The position numbers and the translations under genes were made by a program. Under the pieces are notes generated by a model. That model ran no database searches. It was given only the letters and a program-made list of their open reading frames with translations, and was not told the DNA's origin. Source: Scylla paramamosain (Eukaryota; Arthropoda; Malacostraca; Decapoda; Portunidae). Taken from it: DNA of 64,000 bases. Location: positions 5,259,619 through 5,323,618 of the forward strand of contig NC_087181.1 of NCBI RefSeq assembly GCF_035594125.1. The letters are read 5' to 3'. Below, piece by piece: positions 25,366-37,722 of the stretch (its first letter is position 1; every line of letters begins with the position of its first letter).

Positions 25366-25522
25366 TAACAAGTGAGCATCGGCTTCGGTGCTTAATATAG
25401 CATTAAATGCTGATACTCACACATATTACACGTTTTCATGCAAATAGAAAACTATTGAACATTTCACTTATATATGCCGAGGAATAATCACATGAGGTAC
25501 ATACGCTTTACATACAGTAACA
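25366..25522 (-). repeat. BEL 5' LTR
   Basis: 157 bp, 155 identical to the 3' LTR. The sequence just inside on the minus strand (CATGTGAAACCGTAGC) is where a primer-binding site would be, but I could not match it to a tRNA by eye. Confidence 0.85.
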
Positions 25523-26230
25523 ATTCTGACTGAAGATCCTTGCAATAACTCCACAAAATGTGGATGGGACTGCTCACTGAAATGACAAAAACAAATCTTG
25601 TAAACAGCAAGTTTTTTTTTTTTTCTTTTCTGATGAGAAAATCTTTTGCCAGGATGAGTGCACAACAAGCAGAACAATAGATAGTTGGCTATGTATCCTA
25701 AAGATGTGCCCAGAGTCATGAAAACAAAGTTTTCTGTTCACATTGTGGTCTTTGGTGTTGTCAGCAGTGACAGGCATGTTATGCCACACACATCATTAAA
25801 GAAGGCCTGAGAGTGAACCAAAATAGAACCAAAAAAGAACCAAGAGGTTCTAGCAACCATAATCAAGCCTTGGAAGTTGCTGCAGAAGACAATACATGTT
25901 CTAGCAAGATTCTGCATCAGCACACAAGGCCAGGAAAAATCTGAAGTGGCTTGAGGATAATTTTTTTTTTTACCATGTTACCCCAGGTATGTTGCCTCCA
26001 AACTAACCTGACTACAATCCCTTTGACTATTTTGTATGGAGGAGCAGTTAAAAGAATCACTAAGAAGACTACCCATAACAATGAAGCTGAGCTGAGGTAG
26101 AGAATCTGCCAGGCATTTCAAAATTTGTCTCCTGGTATTGTAAAATTCTTATCCTCTCAATTTTGAGATGATCTGATTGTGATGATGTGGTTGATGCTGA
26201 AAGAGGCTTTATTGAATAAATTCTGTCAAA
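25523..26230 (+). pseudogene. mariner-like transposase relic
   Basis: Plus-strand remains of a Tc1/mariner transposase. FFSDEKIFCQDECTTSRTID (about 25620-25680) covers a conserved aspartate. A frame change leads to DVPRVMKTKFSVHIVVFGVV and SSDRHVMPHTS (about 25700-25800). After further breaks comes a segment corresponding to the conserved QDSA..HKA region, then LPPN-PDYNPFDYFVWRSS (about 25990-26040, stop shown as a dash), the third catalytic region. Many stops and frameshifts, so an old copy. The BEL 5' LTR abuts its left side. Terminal repeats not identified. Confidence 0.75.
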
Positions 26231-27041
26231 AAAACACTACTTTGCTCTTGTTTCTTGAATTTTCAATAAATGTTTTAAAATAGAAAACATTTTTCCATAA
26301 TACAAATTTGTGGTGTACATTTGTGGGAATTAACATACAAAATATAAATTAAGAGATCTACACAATGACATACTTAAGAATTGTGTATTGTGTATGTTAT
26401 GTGTATGATATTACCAAAAAAATCAATCAGTGAAACACCTATGAAGTGGAAATGTAGCTCTCCTTGTGGAAGTGTGGCAAGCGATACACATTTGGGAACT
26501 TGGCATCAATATGCATTGATGGCAAGCCCAAGTTATAGTATGTTAGTGGCAGACCTAAGCTTAACTAAGTACCTAATAGTGCACAGGCCTGAGACTGGTC
26601 AGAGTACTTAGCTGGAATGTTGACTGGAATGCCCACCTGGAGTAGTAAGTTGAGTGGAGTGCAGCAACTTTTTTGTGTGGTAGCTGGAGTGACTGCTACT
26701 CACCCTTAAGTGTAACTGCATGAGCCACACTGGGAATGTGCTTATAAAAACTTGGGTCCAGAGTTCTGTTCTTCTTGAGGCCCAGACCCTAGCTGATTAA
26801 AAACCCACTGTTTAAGATGGGTTGTTAAACTTCATTTCATGACAATGCCTGTCACCATTTATCATATGCCTGTTAGAAATTAATGTTTCCAACAAAGCCC
26901 TTCCACTGAGAAAAGTAAATAAATATTTACCATATTTGCCAGTGCATTAGACACTTTTTTCTTGAAAACAAGTTTCTAATAATTACCGTGCATCTAGTGC
27001 AGTGGTAGTACAGATGCCTAGGCCTACTGGTGTGGAGTTAA
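26231..27041. other. Unassigned intergenic DNA
   Basis: A/T-rich to about 26400, then moderately balanced. No coding signal on either strand. Ends at the TTAA target of the piggyBac element. Confidence 0.5.
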
Positions 27042-27499
27042 CCCATTTAAGCCAATAAAAAATGAAAGTTAGAATTTCATGTTGCTGCTTTGCTATATGC
27101 ATAATGTGAAAGGAAACTGCAGAAATTTGATAAAAAAAAACTCCATATGTGTAATTTCTTACATTTTATTGCAAAAAATCTGTTGTTGCACAAATGCAAC
27201 AAGTGGCGGTCCGACCACATTACATTTTGCGTAAACACAACTGTTAGCATGTACTAACAAAAACATAAGAAAGAAAAAACCCTTGATTTGAACATATATG
27301 GGCACTATGGGAAACAAGTTTACTCTTTTTCACATAAAAAAGTCAAAGGAGGGTCCTAGGATACAATTCTTGGCAAGGAAGAAAAATTGAAAAAAACAGA
27401 TACATTTCACTTCTGATACATGATAATAATTTCTTCACTAAAAAAGAAATATGAGAATTACTTCACTATACATGAAAGAAAACCAGTGATTAGAACCCC

Positions 27500-27501
<2 letters not shown>

Positions 27502-27562
<61 letters not shown>
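27502..27562. repeat. (GA)n microsatellite in the piggyBac 3' region
   Basis: About 61 bases of GA repeat downstream of the transposase stop, inside the element. Confidence 0.95.
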
Positions 27563-27564
<2 letters not shown>

Positions 27565-27627
27565 ATAATATAGTTATCGAAAAAGAAATAGTACAACCTA
27601 GATACATTTTCATAGGATTCCGCTGGC

Positions 27628-29370
27628 CTACATGGTATGATACTGTACTGAACACTTTTGATGCAGGTATACTTTACATTTCTTGCATATGAATACAGTC
27701 TGAGTGTTACATAACTGACAACAACAGCACCTTGGAGGATCTGTCTTCACGATGTGATGCCCAACATTATCATACCATATTTGTGCAGATATACCTGCAA
27801 CACTGAGAACTGATTGTGATCTTTCTGGGTTATTTGGCTTTTTGCCATGATTCTGTAGCCATTCAGTAGCAGCAGCACATATGAATGACAACATATCCTC
27901 TTTGTACCCTCCTTCCCTTGCAAAAATCCAGGCATTATTTACACATACTGTAATCAGGTAAGTGACGATTGGAATGTACCACTTTTTCCCACGAATTAAA
28001 AGCCAGTACTGTGCAATATTTTGATCTAGTCTATCAACACCACTCATTTTCCAATTATACTGATGGATGGCATTTGGCATCAAAACATTCATACGTTTCT
28101 TTTGAGAAGCAACATAACGTTCAGCCTTCACTACTGGTGATACACCATACTCAGATGATGCAATGGTAACAATGGCATTATCAAGCCAGCGTGCTGCAAT
28201 TATTCCTGATTCAGCATCACAAAAATGTTCTTCAGATTCCCTAGGTAATTTCATAAACTTTGCAGGATTAGTAAATGGGCATTTTTCAATTCGGTTTTTT
28301 CTTAGTGTGCCAGTAGCATCATGGCCCCCGCTTTTGATTTTTTCGATAAGTTTGAGTGATGTAAAGAAGTTATCAAAGTAAAGGGATAACTTCTTTATTG
28401 GATAATATTTTTCTATAACATCCAAAACATCAAGAACAACTTTTCCACCAAGTCCATAAGCTGCATAACCCTTATTCTTAGCACCATCTTTGCCTTGATA
28501 AAACAGATATATCAAAAACATAACCATTTGGATCAGCTGCAACCCATGCTTTATAACCCCATCGCACAGGCTTTCCATGAATGAACTGCTTAGTCAGATA
28601 TCGACCAAAATAGGGGATCATTGACTCATCAATAGAGTTATTACTTGGCCCAAATACTTCCCTGTATTTGAGAAAGTTATCATTCAGGATTTCCATGAAC
28701 AGAGAAACTCTGCCATACTTGTCATTTTTGGGAAGCTTTGTGTTGTCTGCATGAAAGAACTTCATTATCTCATCAAAGCGATCCTGATGCATGGAGTCAG
28801 CAATAAGCTCATTGTAGACATCTGGCTGTCTCTGCAAATGCAGTCTGCGACGTGGAACACAACAGTACCCTGGCACCAACAAAATTCCTTTGAAGGTTTT
28901 CATTTCATCACTTGTTAACGTGAATGAATGTTTACCATTCTGGATAGCTTAGTTCACAGTTTGTTTCAGTAGGTGGTCAATTGCTAATACATCCAAGAAA
29001 AGCTCAAATGTCTGACTAGGCTTATGCGGAATATCAGCAACTGATGGTTTGCGTGGATAACATGGGACATTTCTCTTTTCTGGGAGATCTTGTGCTTTCC
29101 ATTTTCTGAGTTTTATTATTTTCTTTTTCTGGGATTCTTGTCCTTCAGCACATTCATCTGCATTATCTTGTGACTCTAAAGATTCTATCACTGCCAAAGC
29201 AGTTAATTGTGTTGAAGGAAGATAAGAGATATCCACGCTTTCTTCTTCGCCAGAATCTTCACTGTCACAGCACCATCATTTGCAGGTATGATGTAAAGGT
29301 CATGTACTTCAGTTTGTTTTACCATTCCACTGGGTTCATCTTCATCACTAACTTCACTCTCGTCAGACAT
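27628..29370 (-). pseudogene. piggyBac transposase with one stop and two frameshifts
   Basis: DDD transposase that excises at TTAA sites without scars. The start ATG at 29370 opens an acidic N-terminus (MSDESEVSDEDEPSG) typical of the family. A frameshift lies near 29250. The next frame has a single in-frame TAA at about 28951 after LLKQTVN and continues through KTFKGILLVPGYCCVPRRRL, FDEIMKFFHADNTKLPKNDK and SIDESMIPYFGRYLTKQFIH (first catalytic D). A frameshift near 28510 leads to the last 316-codon frame with KKLSLYFDNFFTSLKLI (second D), GVSPVVKAERYVASQKK and NWKMSGVDRLDQNIAQYW (third D). The C-terminus CCCCQLCNTQTVFICKKCKV plus HQKC forms the cysteine-rich zinc domain that binds the ends. 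Only three lesions, so a fairly recent loss. Confidence 0.92.
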
Positions 29371-30060
29371 GGTAGGTTTCTCTAGCTCATCTAGAATGTT
29401 GTTCAACTTCACTTTTCTGAAAAAAAAAAAAGAGAAAATATATTGCGTAAAATTTGTGTACACAACATGTATGCTGTCAAAAAACAATGCTAGGCTACAC
29501 GTATATATCTATTCACTGCAATCACATGTGCAAAAAAGATACTATGCATTGCAAAATAACTACATCAATGAAGAAGCCGGTGCCGATGCTTGCGTTAGCA
29601 CAACATTGATGAACAACTAGGTGCCGATGGTTGCATTAGCACAACTTTTCTTTGTAATTTTTTTACACAACTGTCATCAGCATCATATCAAATAAAACTT
29701 CGTTGAAAAGGGTTCCTTCATCAAAAGAAACAGAAGATTACTGTGAAATAGATATGAACAAATATTTGATAATGATTTTCTTTACTCATCTCCTTTTTGA
29801 TGAAGACATCGTTTTTCAGAAAGTGGAGCTTTTTTCACTGACTTTTCCCCTAAAATGGTGAGATGTCAGGAATCATATGGATCTTCCACTGGGAGTTCTG
29901 GATGTCTACTGGCAACAGAAGCAGCTACAGGGTGCAGCATGTTGTCCTTTCAGTGTTGCTCAACATCATGTTATAGCTTGCGTGTTACGTTGACACAACG
30001 AGCAGCGCAAATGGGTTAAAGCAGTAATACACTAAGCACAAATATTGTTACTAGTAATAA

Positions 30061-30284
<224 letters not shown>

Positions 30285-30679
30285 CCATTCCTTTCCCTTG
30301 TCCCTTATCTCTGACAGATAATGAGGAGGGGAGGTGACAAGGAGGGAGGTTTGAGACAAGACAAAAGAGGAAGGAAGAGGAAAGGAAGAAGGGGAGGAAG
30401 GGACATAACTGAGGAAGGAGAGTACATGGGGTAAGGAACTGTAGGAAGGATGAAGAAGGAGGATGGGAGGACAGGGAGAAAGTAGAGAGAATAAATATAA
30501 GCAGCAAGGGTGAGGCGTGAATGAAGAATTAGGAGAGAAGTAGTGAGAAATAAGTATTCTTTTTTCCTCTCCTCCACTTCTTTTAATTTTTCCTTCATCC
30601 ATTTCTTTCCCATTTATGCTTCTTTCATCCATTGTCATTCTCAATCAGTCTCTTTCAACTTAGCAATTCTCAGGATTGT

Positions 30680-30858
<179 letters not shown>

Positions 30859-31993
30859 ACAAGAGTAATAGATGAAGTACAAAACAGAAATGGGTGGGTA
30901 GATGCAGTGTATTTGGACATCAAAAAAGCTTTTGATAAAGTTCCACATAAAAGACTATTGTGGAAGATTAAACATAAAAGGACTGAGAGGGACAATGCTA
31001 AAATGGATGAGAGACTACTTAAAGGACAGAGAAATGAGAACTGTGATCAGGAACACCTGTTCAAGTTGGAGTAATGTAACAAGTGGAGTACCACAGAGGT
31101 CAGTGTTAGCACCCATTATGTTCCAAATATACATCAGTGATATGCAGGAGGATTTTACCAGTTACGTATATTAATCTGTTTGCTGATGATGCAAAATTGC
31201 TAAGAGTAATAAAGAGCCACATTGTTTGTATAGAGTTGCAAAGAAATATTGTCAAAATTTATGGGTGGAGCAAGAAGTGAAAATTGGAATTCAATGCTAA
31301 GAAATGCCATGTGATGGAATTGGGAAAGAGTAAAAGACCTGCATGGGACTATAAAATGGGGGAGGAAGTAATAATGAGGAGTAAGGAGGAAAAAGATCTA
31401 GGAGTGGTATTTCAGGATACCCTAACCCCAGAATGGCATAAATATTAGGGTGGCATTTCATTACAATGATAAGACTATGATGAAAAAAATTATAGCCAAT
31501 ATGCTATGTCCCAGGCTGGAATATGCAGCAGTGGTGTGGTCTCCGCACATGAAGAAAGACATAAAGAAGTTGGAAAGAATTCAGAGGGCAGCTACAAGGA
31601 TGGTACTGGAGCTGAGAAACCTAACATACAAAGAGAGGTTGAAGGAAATTGGACTACCAACTTTGCAGGTTAGAAGAGAAAGAGGAGATCTAATAACAAT
31701 GTATGAAATAGTTAACCACATTGAGGAGACAGACAAGCAGGAACTGGTGTTGCTGGAAGAAGATAAAGCTGGATGGACAAGAGGGCACTCAGAGAAGATC
31801 AGGAAGAGTCAGTGTTTGAGAGACGTCAAGAAGTACAGTTTTCCACATAGAACTGGATATCTGGAATAGTCTAAATGAGGAGGCTGTTACAGCACCAAAT
31901 GTGCATAAATTTAAGGAAATTCTGGATAAATATAGATATGGAGACAGGACACTATGAGCCCTGCTCGAACCCTGTATAATAAAACTAGGTAAA
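30859..31993 (+). mobile_element. LINE-J: 5'-truncated copy of the tandem LINE family
   Basis: Begins in mid-transcriptase (RVIDEVQNRNGWVDAVYLDI, motif A, about 30862-30930), directly after (CA)n. Continues with SSWSNVTSGVPQRSVLAPIM, LFADDAKLL (motif C), MLCPRLEYAAVVWSPHMKKD, RRERGDLITMYE and KSQCLRDVKKYSFPHRT. The 3' end is AAAACTAGGTAAATA, then (AC)n to 32019. Closely resembles LINE-B but lacks its poly(T) insertion. Frameshifted in several places. No endonuclease. Confidence 0.88.
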
Positions 31994-32376
<383 letters not shown>

Positions 32377-33582
32377 CTCTTAGAGAATTTGGTGAAACTT
32401 TTGCTGTTGCCTTAGACATATCAAAAACTTTTGATAGAATCTGGCACAAAGCTTTGATTTCCAAACTACCCTCCTACGGTTTCTATCCTTCTCTCTGTAA
32501 CTTCATCTCAAGTTTCTTTTCTGACCGTTCTGTTGCTACTGTGGTAGACAGTCACTGTTCTTCTCCTAAATCTATTAACAGTGGTGTTCCTCAGGGTTCT
32601 GTCCTGTCACCCACTCTCTTCCTATTATTCATCAATGATCTTCTAAACCAAACTTCTTGTCCTATCCATTCCTATGTTGATGATACCATCCTATACTCTT
32701 CCACGTCTTTTCATAGACATCCAACCCTTCAGGAAGTAAACAGTTCATGCAGGAAAGCCAGAGAATGCCTGACTTTTGATCTCTCTAAAATTTCTGATTG
32801 GAGCAGAGCAAACTTAGTATTGTTCAATGCCTCAGAGACTCACTTCCTCCATTTATCAACTCGACACAATCTAGACAACTATCCCCTCTTCTTCAGTGAC
32901 TCTTAACTGTCTCCCTTTTCTACAATGAACATCATTAGTCTGTCCTTTATTTATAATCTAAACTAGAAGCCTCACATCTCATCTCTAGCTAAATCATCTT
33001 GTATGAAGTTAGGTGTTCTGCATCATCTCTACCAGTTTCTACTGCCCCCCACCCCCATCCCAACTGCTAACTCTGTACATGGGCCTTATCTGTTCATGTA
33101 TGGAGTATGGGAGAGAGGGGTTCCACTCACACCACTATTTTAGGGATGGTGGAATCAAAAGCTTTTTGTCTTGTCAACTCCTCTCCTCTAACTGACTGTC
33201 TTCATCCTTTTTCTCATTGCTGCAGTGTTGCAGCTCTTGCTATCTTCTACCACCAACTACGTGCCTCCCCTCCTCATGTGCCCTTGCTGCACAAGACTTC
33301 CTTCTTTCTCTCACTCCTTCTCTGTCTACCTCTCTAATACATGAGTTAATCAGTATTCTCATTCATTCATCCCTCTTTGGTAAACTCTGGAACTCCCTAC
33401 CTGCTTCTGTATTTCCATCTTCCTATGACTTGAATTCTTTCAAGAGGGAGGTTTCAAGACACTCTTTTTTTTATTATGATTATTATTATTATTCTATTTG
33501 ACATTGGTATAGGAATTGGCATCAAGTGGGCTTTTCTTTTTATTAAAAATTTTTGTGTCCCTTGGCCAGTGGCCCGCTCACC
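32377..33582 (+). mobile_element. LINE-F copy 1: 5'-truncated Jockey-like LINE, reverse transcriptase
   Basis: A second LINE family, distinct from the tandem one. It starts within the transcriptase: FGETFAVALDISKTFDRIWH (motif A), SINSGVPQGSVLSPTLFLLF, IHSYVDDTILYSS (motif C) and RANLVLFNASETHFLHLS in one frame to 32906. Broken C-terminal frames follow (LTLYMGLICSCMEYG, SLFGKLWNSLPASVFPSS). The 3' UTR ends GTGTCCCTTGGCCAGTGGCCC. The same 3' end is found inverted at 42240-42270 and 48020-48050, which defines the family. It ends next to the (AC)n that starts LINE-D. Confidence 0.87.
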
Positions 33583-33804
33583 TAACACACACACACAGCA
33601 GCAGAGGAGCTGACAGGACGTGTTTTTCTAGTGCTTTGCATATAGAAGGACGGAATAACACAAATTGCTCATGGTGGAACAAGATATGTTATGAAGATCC
33701 TGGAATACCTAGGTGGTAAATAGGGAAGAAAGAAACAGTACCGTGAGTATAGTTATCCTGTCTCTAGCAAAGTTTGGTTTGGTTTGTTTACATTTTGAAC
33801 AAAT

Positions 33805-34645
33805 ATGGCAAAAGGCAGCACCCCAAGAGGTTCATTTGAAGAGTTTTACTGGAGAAGAAAGGGAACTAAATTATAGACTGCAGTGTAGAAAAATTTTGCA
33901 TATGGAAGAAATGATGGACAAGTTATTGGAGAGAATAAAGGCATTGGAGGAATGCCAGAAGGAGACTGGTAAGGAGTTGGTGACAATTACAGCAAAGTTG
34001 ATTGAGATGGAAGATAAAAATGAGAAATTAAATGTGGAAAATGACTGTTTAAAGAAACAAATAAAGGAAAAAGTAGAAACTGTTCTGAAAGGAAATGAGG
34101 AAATGAAGGCAAGTGTAAAGGATGTGGAAATGAGACAAAATAAGTGGTTAAATGAACTTATATTTGAAGAAGAAACACTAAAGAAAATAATAGAACAACA
34201 AGAAAATGAAAAACAAAACCTGAGACAGAAAGTGGTAAATGTTATTAAAGAAGAGAAAAAGTTAGTGAGACACTGTAGAAAAATATAAACAAATAATTGT
34301 ATTTGGTTTAAAGGAAAAGAAAATAGTAAGCAGAATTCAAAGAGACAAAAAGGAAAAGAACCTGTTGAATAAGTTATTGAAGAAAGTGACAGGTGAAGAC
34401 AGTCAGGTAGTAAAGCAAGTGGAAGAGTTCCATAGAATTGGGAAATATGAAGAAGAAAAAATGAGACCCATAAGAATAAGGTTTGCAACACAGGTACAAG
34501 CAGAGGAAGTAATTAATGGGTCTTGGAGATTGCCTGGAGATGAAGAATATAAGAATGTATGGATAAACAGGGATATGGATGAGACTGAAAGGTTGAAGCA
34601 AAAGGAGCTGGTAAATGAGGCTAAACAAAAAAACAAAAACAAATA
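33805..34645 (+). pseudogene. LINE-D ORF1: coiled coil plus RRM-like domain, frameshifted
   Basis: ORF1 protein that coats LINE RNA by family analogy. The start ATG at 33805 encodes MAKGSTPRGSFEEF. A frame change near 33850 leads to the coiled coil (MDKLLERIKALEECQKETGK, KKIIEQQENEKQNLRQKVVN). A second change near 34280, also present in LINE-C, leads to IVFGLKEKKIVSRIQRDKKE, EFHRIGKYEEEKMRPIRIRF and WINRDMDETERLKQKELVNE, the RRM-like and C-terminal parts resembling L1 ORF1p. Downstream of the stop the 1.2-kb insert begins. Confidence 0.75.
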
Positions 34646-34682
34646 GAGGTGAAGAAGAATTTTTTTGAAGAGTAAGAGATAT

Positions 34683-35920
34683 TTTAGTGCCCTCTAAGGG
34701 GTGTGATGTTCCCTTGTGGCAGACGATAATTATAAATCCTATCACTGGATTAAGAGAAATACAAATACTGACACTTTTATGATTTTTAATAAATAATGGA
34801 ATAATCCAAAATAATAATAATAAGAAAGGAATTCAGAAATACAAAATAAATGGTAGCGTATTCTTCAATTACATAAAAACTACGATGGAGATATTTTCGC
34901 GACTACTGAGTTGTGGGGGAGACCAGAGAATAAATAAATAAATGACAAATATATACCCAAAAAGTATGTATAGACCTGAGGACAGTCTCACACGGTGATC
35001 TCGAACCAGGTGGTTTCACTAGTCCCGTGGAGAAAACCAACAAAAAAAAGAAACAAAAAAATGCGAATATCTATCCACTCAGAAATAGTTTATCAACAGG
35101 AATATCTGAGGAGAATCCGAGAGGGTCTGAGGAGAATCCGAGAGAGACTGGCTTTAGTAAAATTATTGTTAAATAAACACTTACTTAATATTACAGGAAA
35201 TGGAGGAGGAGAATATCAGACTGCATGCTCACCTGAGGAGAATCCGAGAGAGACTGGCTTTGCTTGTGAGGAAATCGGCGGGAAACTAAGGATAAAGGTT
35301 TCCAATGGGGAAATTTATTAAGAGTTATAATTTTGTTTTTAGTGGGGGGGGGGCGACTAGGTTGTGAGTTCAGGGATGAAAAATATGAATAATTAAGTTA
35401 CTGTTTACTTTATAGTTGTTACTTTAAGAAGTTTAATTCAATGGACTTTTGAAATCAATTGGGGAATTAGTCAAAGTCTGGTATCTCTTCCCGGCTTGCG
35501 TAGCAACAGGGGTAACAGGACGGCGAAGCAAAGAAGACTTATCAGATTCGTCAACCTCATTGGCGCGGCGTAATTATCTGGGATTTGTTTGAGCTGGTTT
35601 AAGACCTTACCATTATAGAATTAATTTTATCGTATTAAGGGCTCCCCATTCTCTGGGATTAGGTGAAAAATTCGCCTCTATAACCTGGCCAAGCAGGAGA
35701 AATTACGTTTATTCACGGGGTAAATTTGTTATAGAAGTGGTCAACACAGTGACGCTGAGAGGGGGGGGGAAAAAAGCAGGGACAAAAGGACACTGAGGAG
35801 AGGAGGGGAAGGGGGGGGGTTAGTCACATGGTACTGAGATTCTGGTCATCCTCGCACATTACATGGGCCTTAGCCTAGGAAAAAAGTAGAAATATACATA
35901 ATTAATTTCCCAGCACCACA
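34683..35920. mobile_element. 1,238-bp insertion in LINE-D, possible solo LTR
   Basis: LINE-C gives the empty site: GAGATATAAGG there versus GAGATAT-insert-ATATGAGG here, so ATAT (34679-34682 and 35921-35924) looks like a 4-bp target duplication. Ends TTTAGTGC and GCACCACA are imperfect inverted repeats (6 of 8). This could be a decayed TG...CA pair, which would fit a solo LTR. A non-autonomous DNA element is the alternative. Inside are three copies of CTGAGGAGAATCCGAGAG (about 35106, 35127, 35232) and G homopolymers near 35343 and 35760. No long frame. Confidence 0.6.
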
Positions 35921-35936
35921 ATATGAGGATAAAGAA

Positions 35937-37414
35937 ATGGTACATCAAGCAGTAAGTAAGGTATGTTATACTAATGTAAATGGATTAATGTCAACAAAGA
36001 TGGAATTAAATGAGTTATTAAACAGAACCACACCAGATGTTGCTGTATTATGTGAGACAAAATGGAAAAATGAATGGGGAACTCCTGACATTGGTGATAA
36101 TAAATATGATTTATGGATGAAAAATAGAAGTGACAAGGGAGGAGGTGGAGTGACAATTCTGACAAAAAAAATGTGGCAAAGTGGAGAAGGTAATAAAAAG
36201 TGAAGACATGTCTGAAGTTCTACAAGTCATGATTAGAAGTGGAAATGGAAGGATAATGAATTATGTAAGAGTGCATGTGCCACCTATGACCAATGCTTGG
36301 CAAAAAGAAGAGCAAGAAGAGATGTTGGTAGATGTGTTGAAAGGTCTTGAAAAAATAGTGAAGGAAAGTAGTGATATAGTTATTGTTGGTGATTTTAATT
36401 GTAAGGAGATAAATTGGGAGACATTGACAACTACTGGAAGTGAGAGCTCATGGAGTAATAGACTGTTAAACTAGGCGGCGAAAAACTTGATGATTCAATG
36501 GGTTGATTGTGATACCAGATTTAGTGGAAGAGATAAACCATCAAGACTTGATTTAGTGTTTACCAAGGACATGGAAATTATTGAAACTATACACTATGAT
36601 AGCCCCCTAGGTAAAAGTGATCATGTGTTGATGGAATTTAATCTGAAAAATTAAAATGTAATCATTGATGAAAATTATAAGGTGAAAAGATTTAGATATA
36701 GTAAAGCTGATTTTCAAAAATTTAAAAAATAATTTGCTGCCATGGACTGGGAAGACTTTGAAGATGCAGATGTTCAGGAAAAATGGGATGAATTTATAAG
36801 GATATATAACTCTACTGTGGAGAAATTTGTACCTAAAGGAGAAGCGAGATGTAGAAAAGGTAAAGAATGGTTCAATACAAAATGTAAAGAGGCTAGGAAT
36901 TGTAAGCTAAATGTTTGGAATAGATGGAAGAAGAGGAAAACAGAGAGCAGATGGGAGGAATATACTGATGCTAGAAATAAGTACATTGAGATAATAAGAA
37001 TGGAGAGAAGAAACTATGAAAGAGATATAATAGATAAGTGTATAAATGAACCCAAACTATTCTTTAGATATGTTAATGAGAAGATGAAGAAGAAAGGTGT
37101 ATCAAGATTGAAAATTGAAGGAAAAATCTATAAGAATGCACAGGACATTGCAGAGGTTATGAATAATAGTTTCAGATCAGTATTTACTGTGGAAGGGGAG
37201 TTTGATACTGGAAGAGGTAAGTTGGTGAGGAATATACTGAGTACAGTCCAGTCAGTTATGATGAAATACTTAAGATAATGGAAGAACTTGATGTAAATAA
37301 AGCAACTGATCTAGATGGAGTATCAAACTGGATATTGAAGGAATGTAGATAACAGCTGGGTGATAAAATTCAGTGTAATGGTGACATCACTATCACAGGG
37401 AAGAGTACCAAAAA
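35937..37414 (+). pseudogene. LINE-D ORF2: endonuclease and start of reverse transcriptase
   Basis: VCYTNVNGLMSTKMELNELL, PDVAVLCETKWKNEWGTPDI, a frame change near 36175, IVIVGDFNCKEINWETL, an in-frame TAG after SWSNRLLN at 36472-36474 (same place as in LINE-C), RLDLVFTKDMEIIE, then the linker frame 36742-37278 (DWEDFEDADVQEKWDEFIRI, KLFFRYVNEKMKKKGV). The transcriptase begins with KIMEELDVNKATDLDGVSNW and WILKECR, then a stop, and the sequence is cut at 37414. In an intact relative the endonuclease would nick the target strand and prime cDNA synthesis. Confidence 0.83.
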
Positions 37415-37722
37415 ATTAACAAAGTACACGAGACTTACCGTAGGTCAGTTGAAGTGTACTTCTAATTTTTCGAGGCAAATCACCTCTGCTGGTGCGGAGA
37501 TTTCACATGAGAGAGAGTGCGTCACGCGCTGCCGGCAGACTTTAAAGCAAGGACTCGACATCCACATGATGAACCAATTAGGAAATTAAGTAACCTGTAG
37601 AGCTTAAGGTAGGGAGGGAGAGGAGGGCATGTGAAATCTCCGCACCAGCAGAGGTGATCTGTCTCGAAAAATTAGAAGTACACTTCAACTGACCTATGGT
37701 AAGTCTCGTGTACTTTGTTAAT
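37415..37722. repeat. Terminal inverted repeat of the DIRS-like element
   Basis: 37415-37509 and 37628-37722 are 95-bp inverted copies with about three mismatches, separated by 118 bases. Directly after, about 37733-37772 is a partial direct copy of the inner part of the left arm (CAAAATCACCTATCTGCTGG compared with CAAATCACCTCTGCTGG). Such composite terminal repeats are a DIRS-group feature used for circular intermediates. The region to 38064 has no gene. Confidence 0.85.

Larger units (their letters stand above)
21933..25522 (-). mobile_element. BEL/Pao LTR retrotransposon, internally deleted
   Basis: Two 157-bp direct repeats (21933-22089 and 25366-25522) differ at two positions only and act as LTRs. 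On the minus strand the LTR starts TGTTACTGTATG and is preceded by a purine tract AGGGGAG next to the 3' LTR, as expected for plus-strand priming. Gag-like and pol sequence lie between in minus orientation. About 3.3 kb of interior is too short for BEL (usually 5-6 kb): no aspartic protease and no integrase core were found, only the integrase-tail domain. No clear 5-bp target duplication (flanks ATTCT and CTAC). Confidence 0.88.
27042..30015 (-). mobile_element. piggyBac element, near full length, TTAA flanks
   Basis: TTAA at 27038-27041 and 30016-30019. Inverted termini: left CCCATTTAAGCC, right (reverse complement) CCCATTTGCGCTGC, so the outer CCCATTT pairs perfectly. Length about 2.97 kb with the transposase on the minus strand at 27628-29370 and a (GA)n tract near one end. 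The sub-terminal regions (27046-27500 and 29400-30010) are non-coding. Confidence 0.9.
33597..37414 (+). mobile_element. LINE-D: 5'-complete copy of the tandem LINE family, cut by later insertions
   Basis: The 5' UTR matches LINE-C and follows (AC)n at 33583-33596. ORF1 33805-34645 and ORF2 from 35937. A 1,238-bp insert lies at 34683-35920. The right part is lost where the DIRS-like element begins at 37415, in the transcriptase after KEC. Coding sequence is nearly identical to LINE-C over ORF1 and the endonuclease, making these the youngest pair. Confidence 0.85.

Noticed and set aside
33871..34491. Minus-strand frame of 206 codons, rich in Ser, Leu and Phe
   Set aside because: Antisense of the A-rich coiled-coil ORF1 of LINE-D; purine-rich coding strands commonly leave such open antisense frames.
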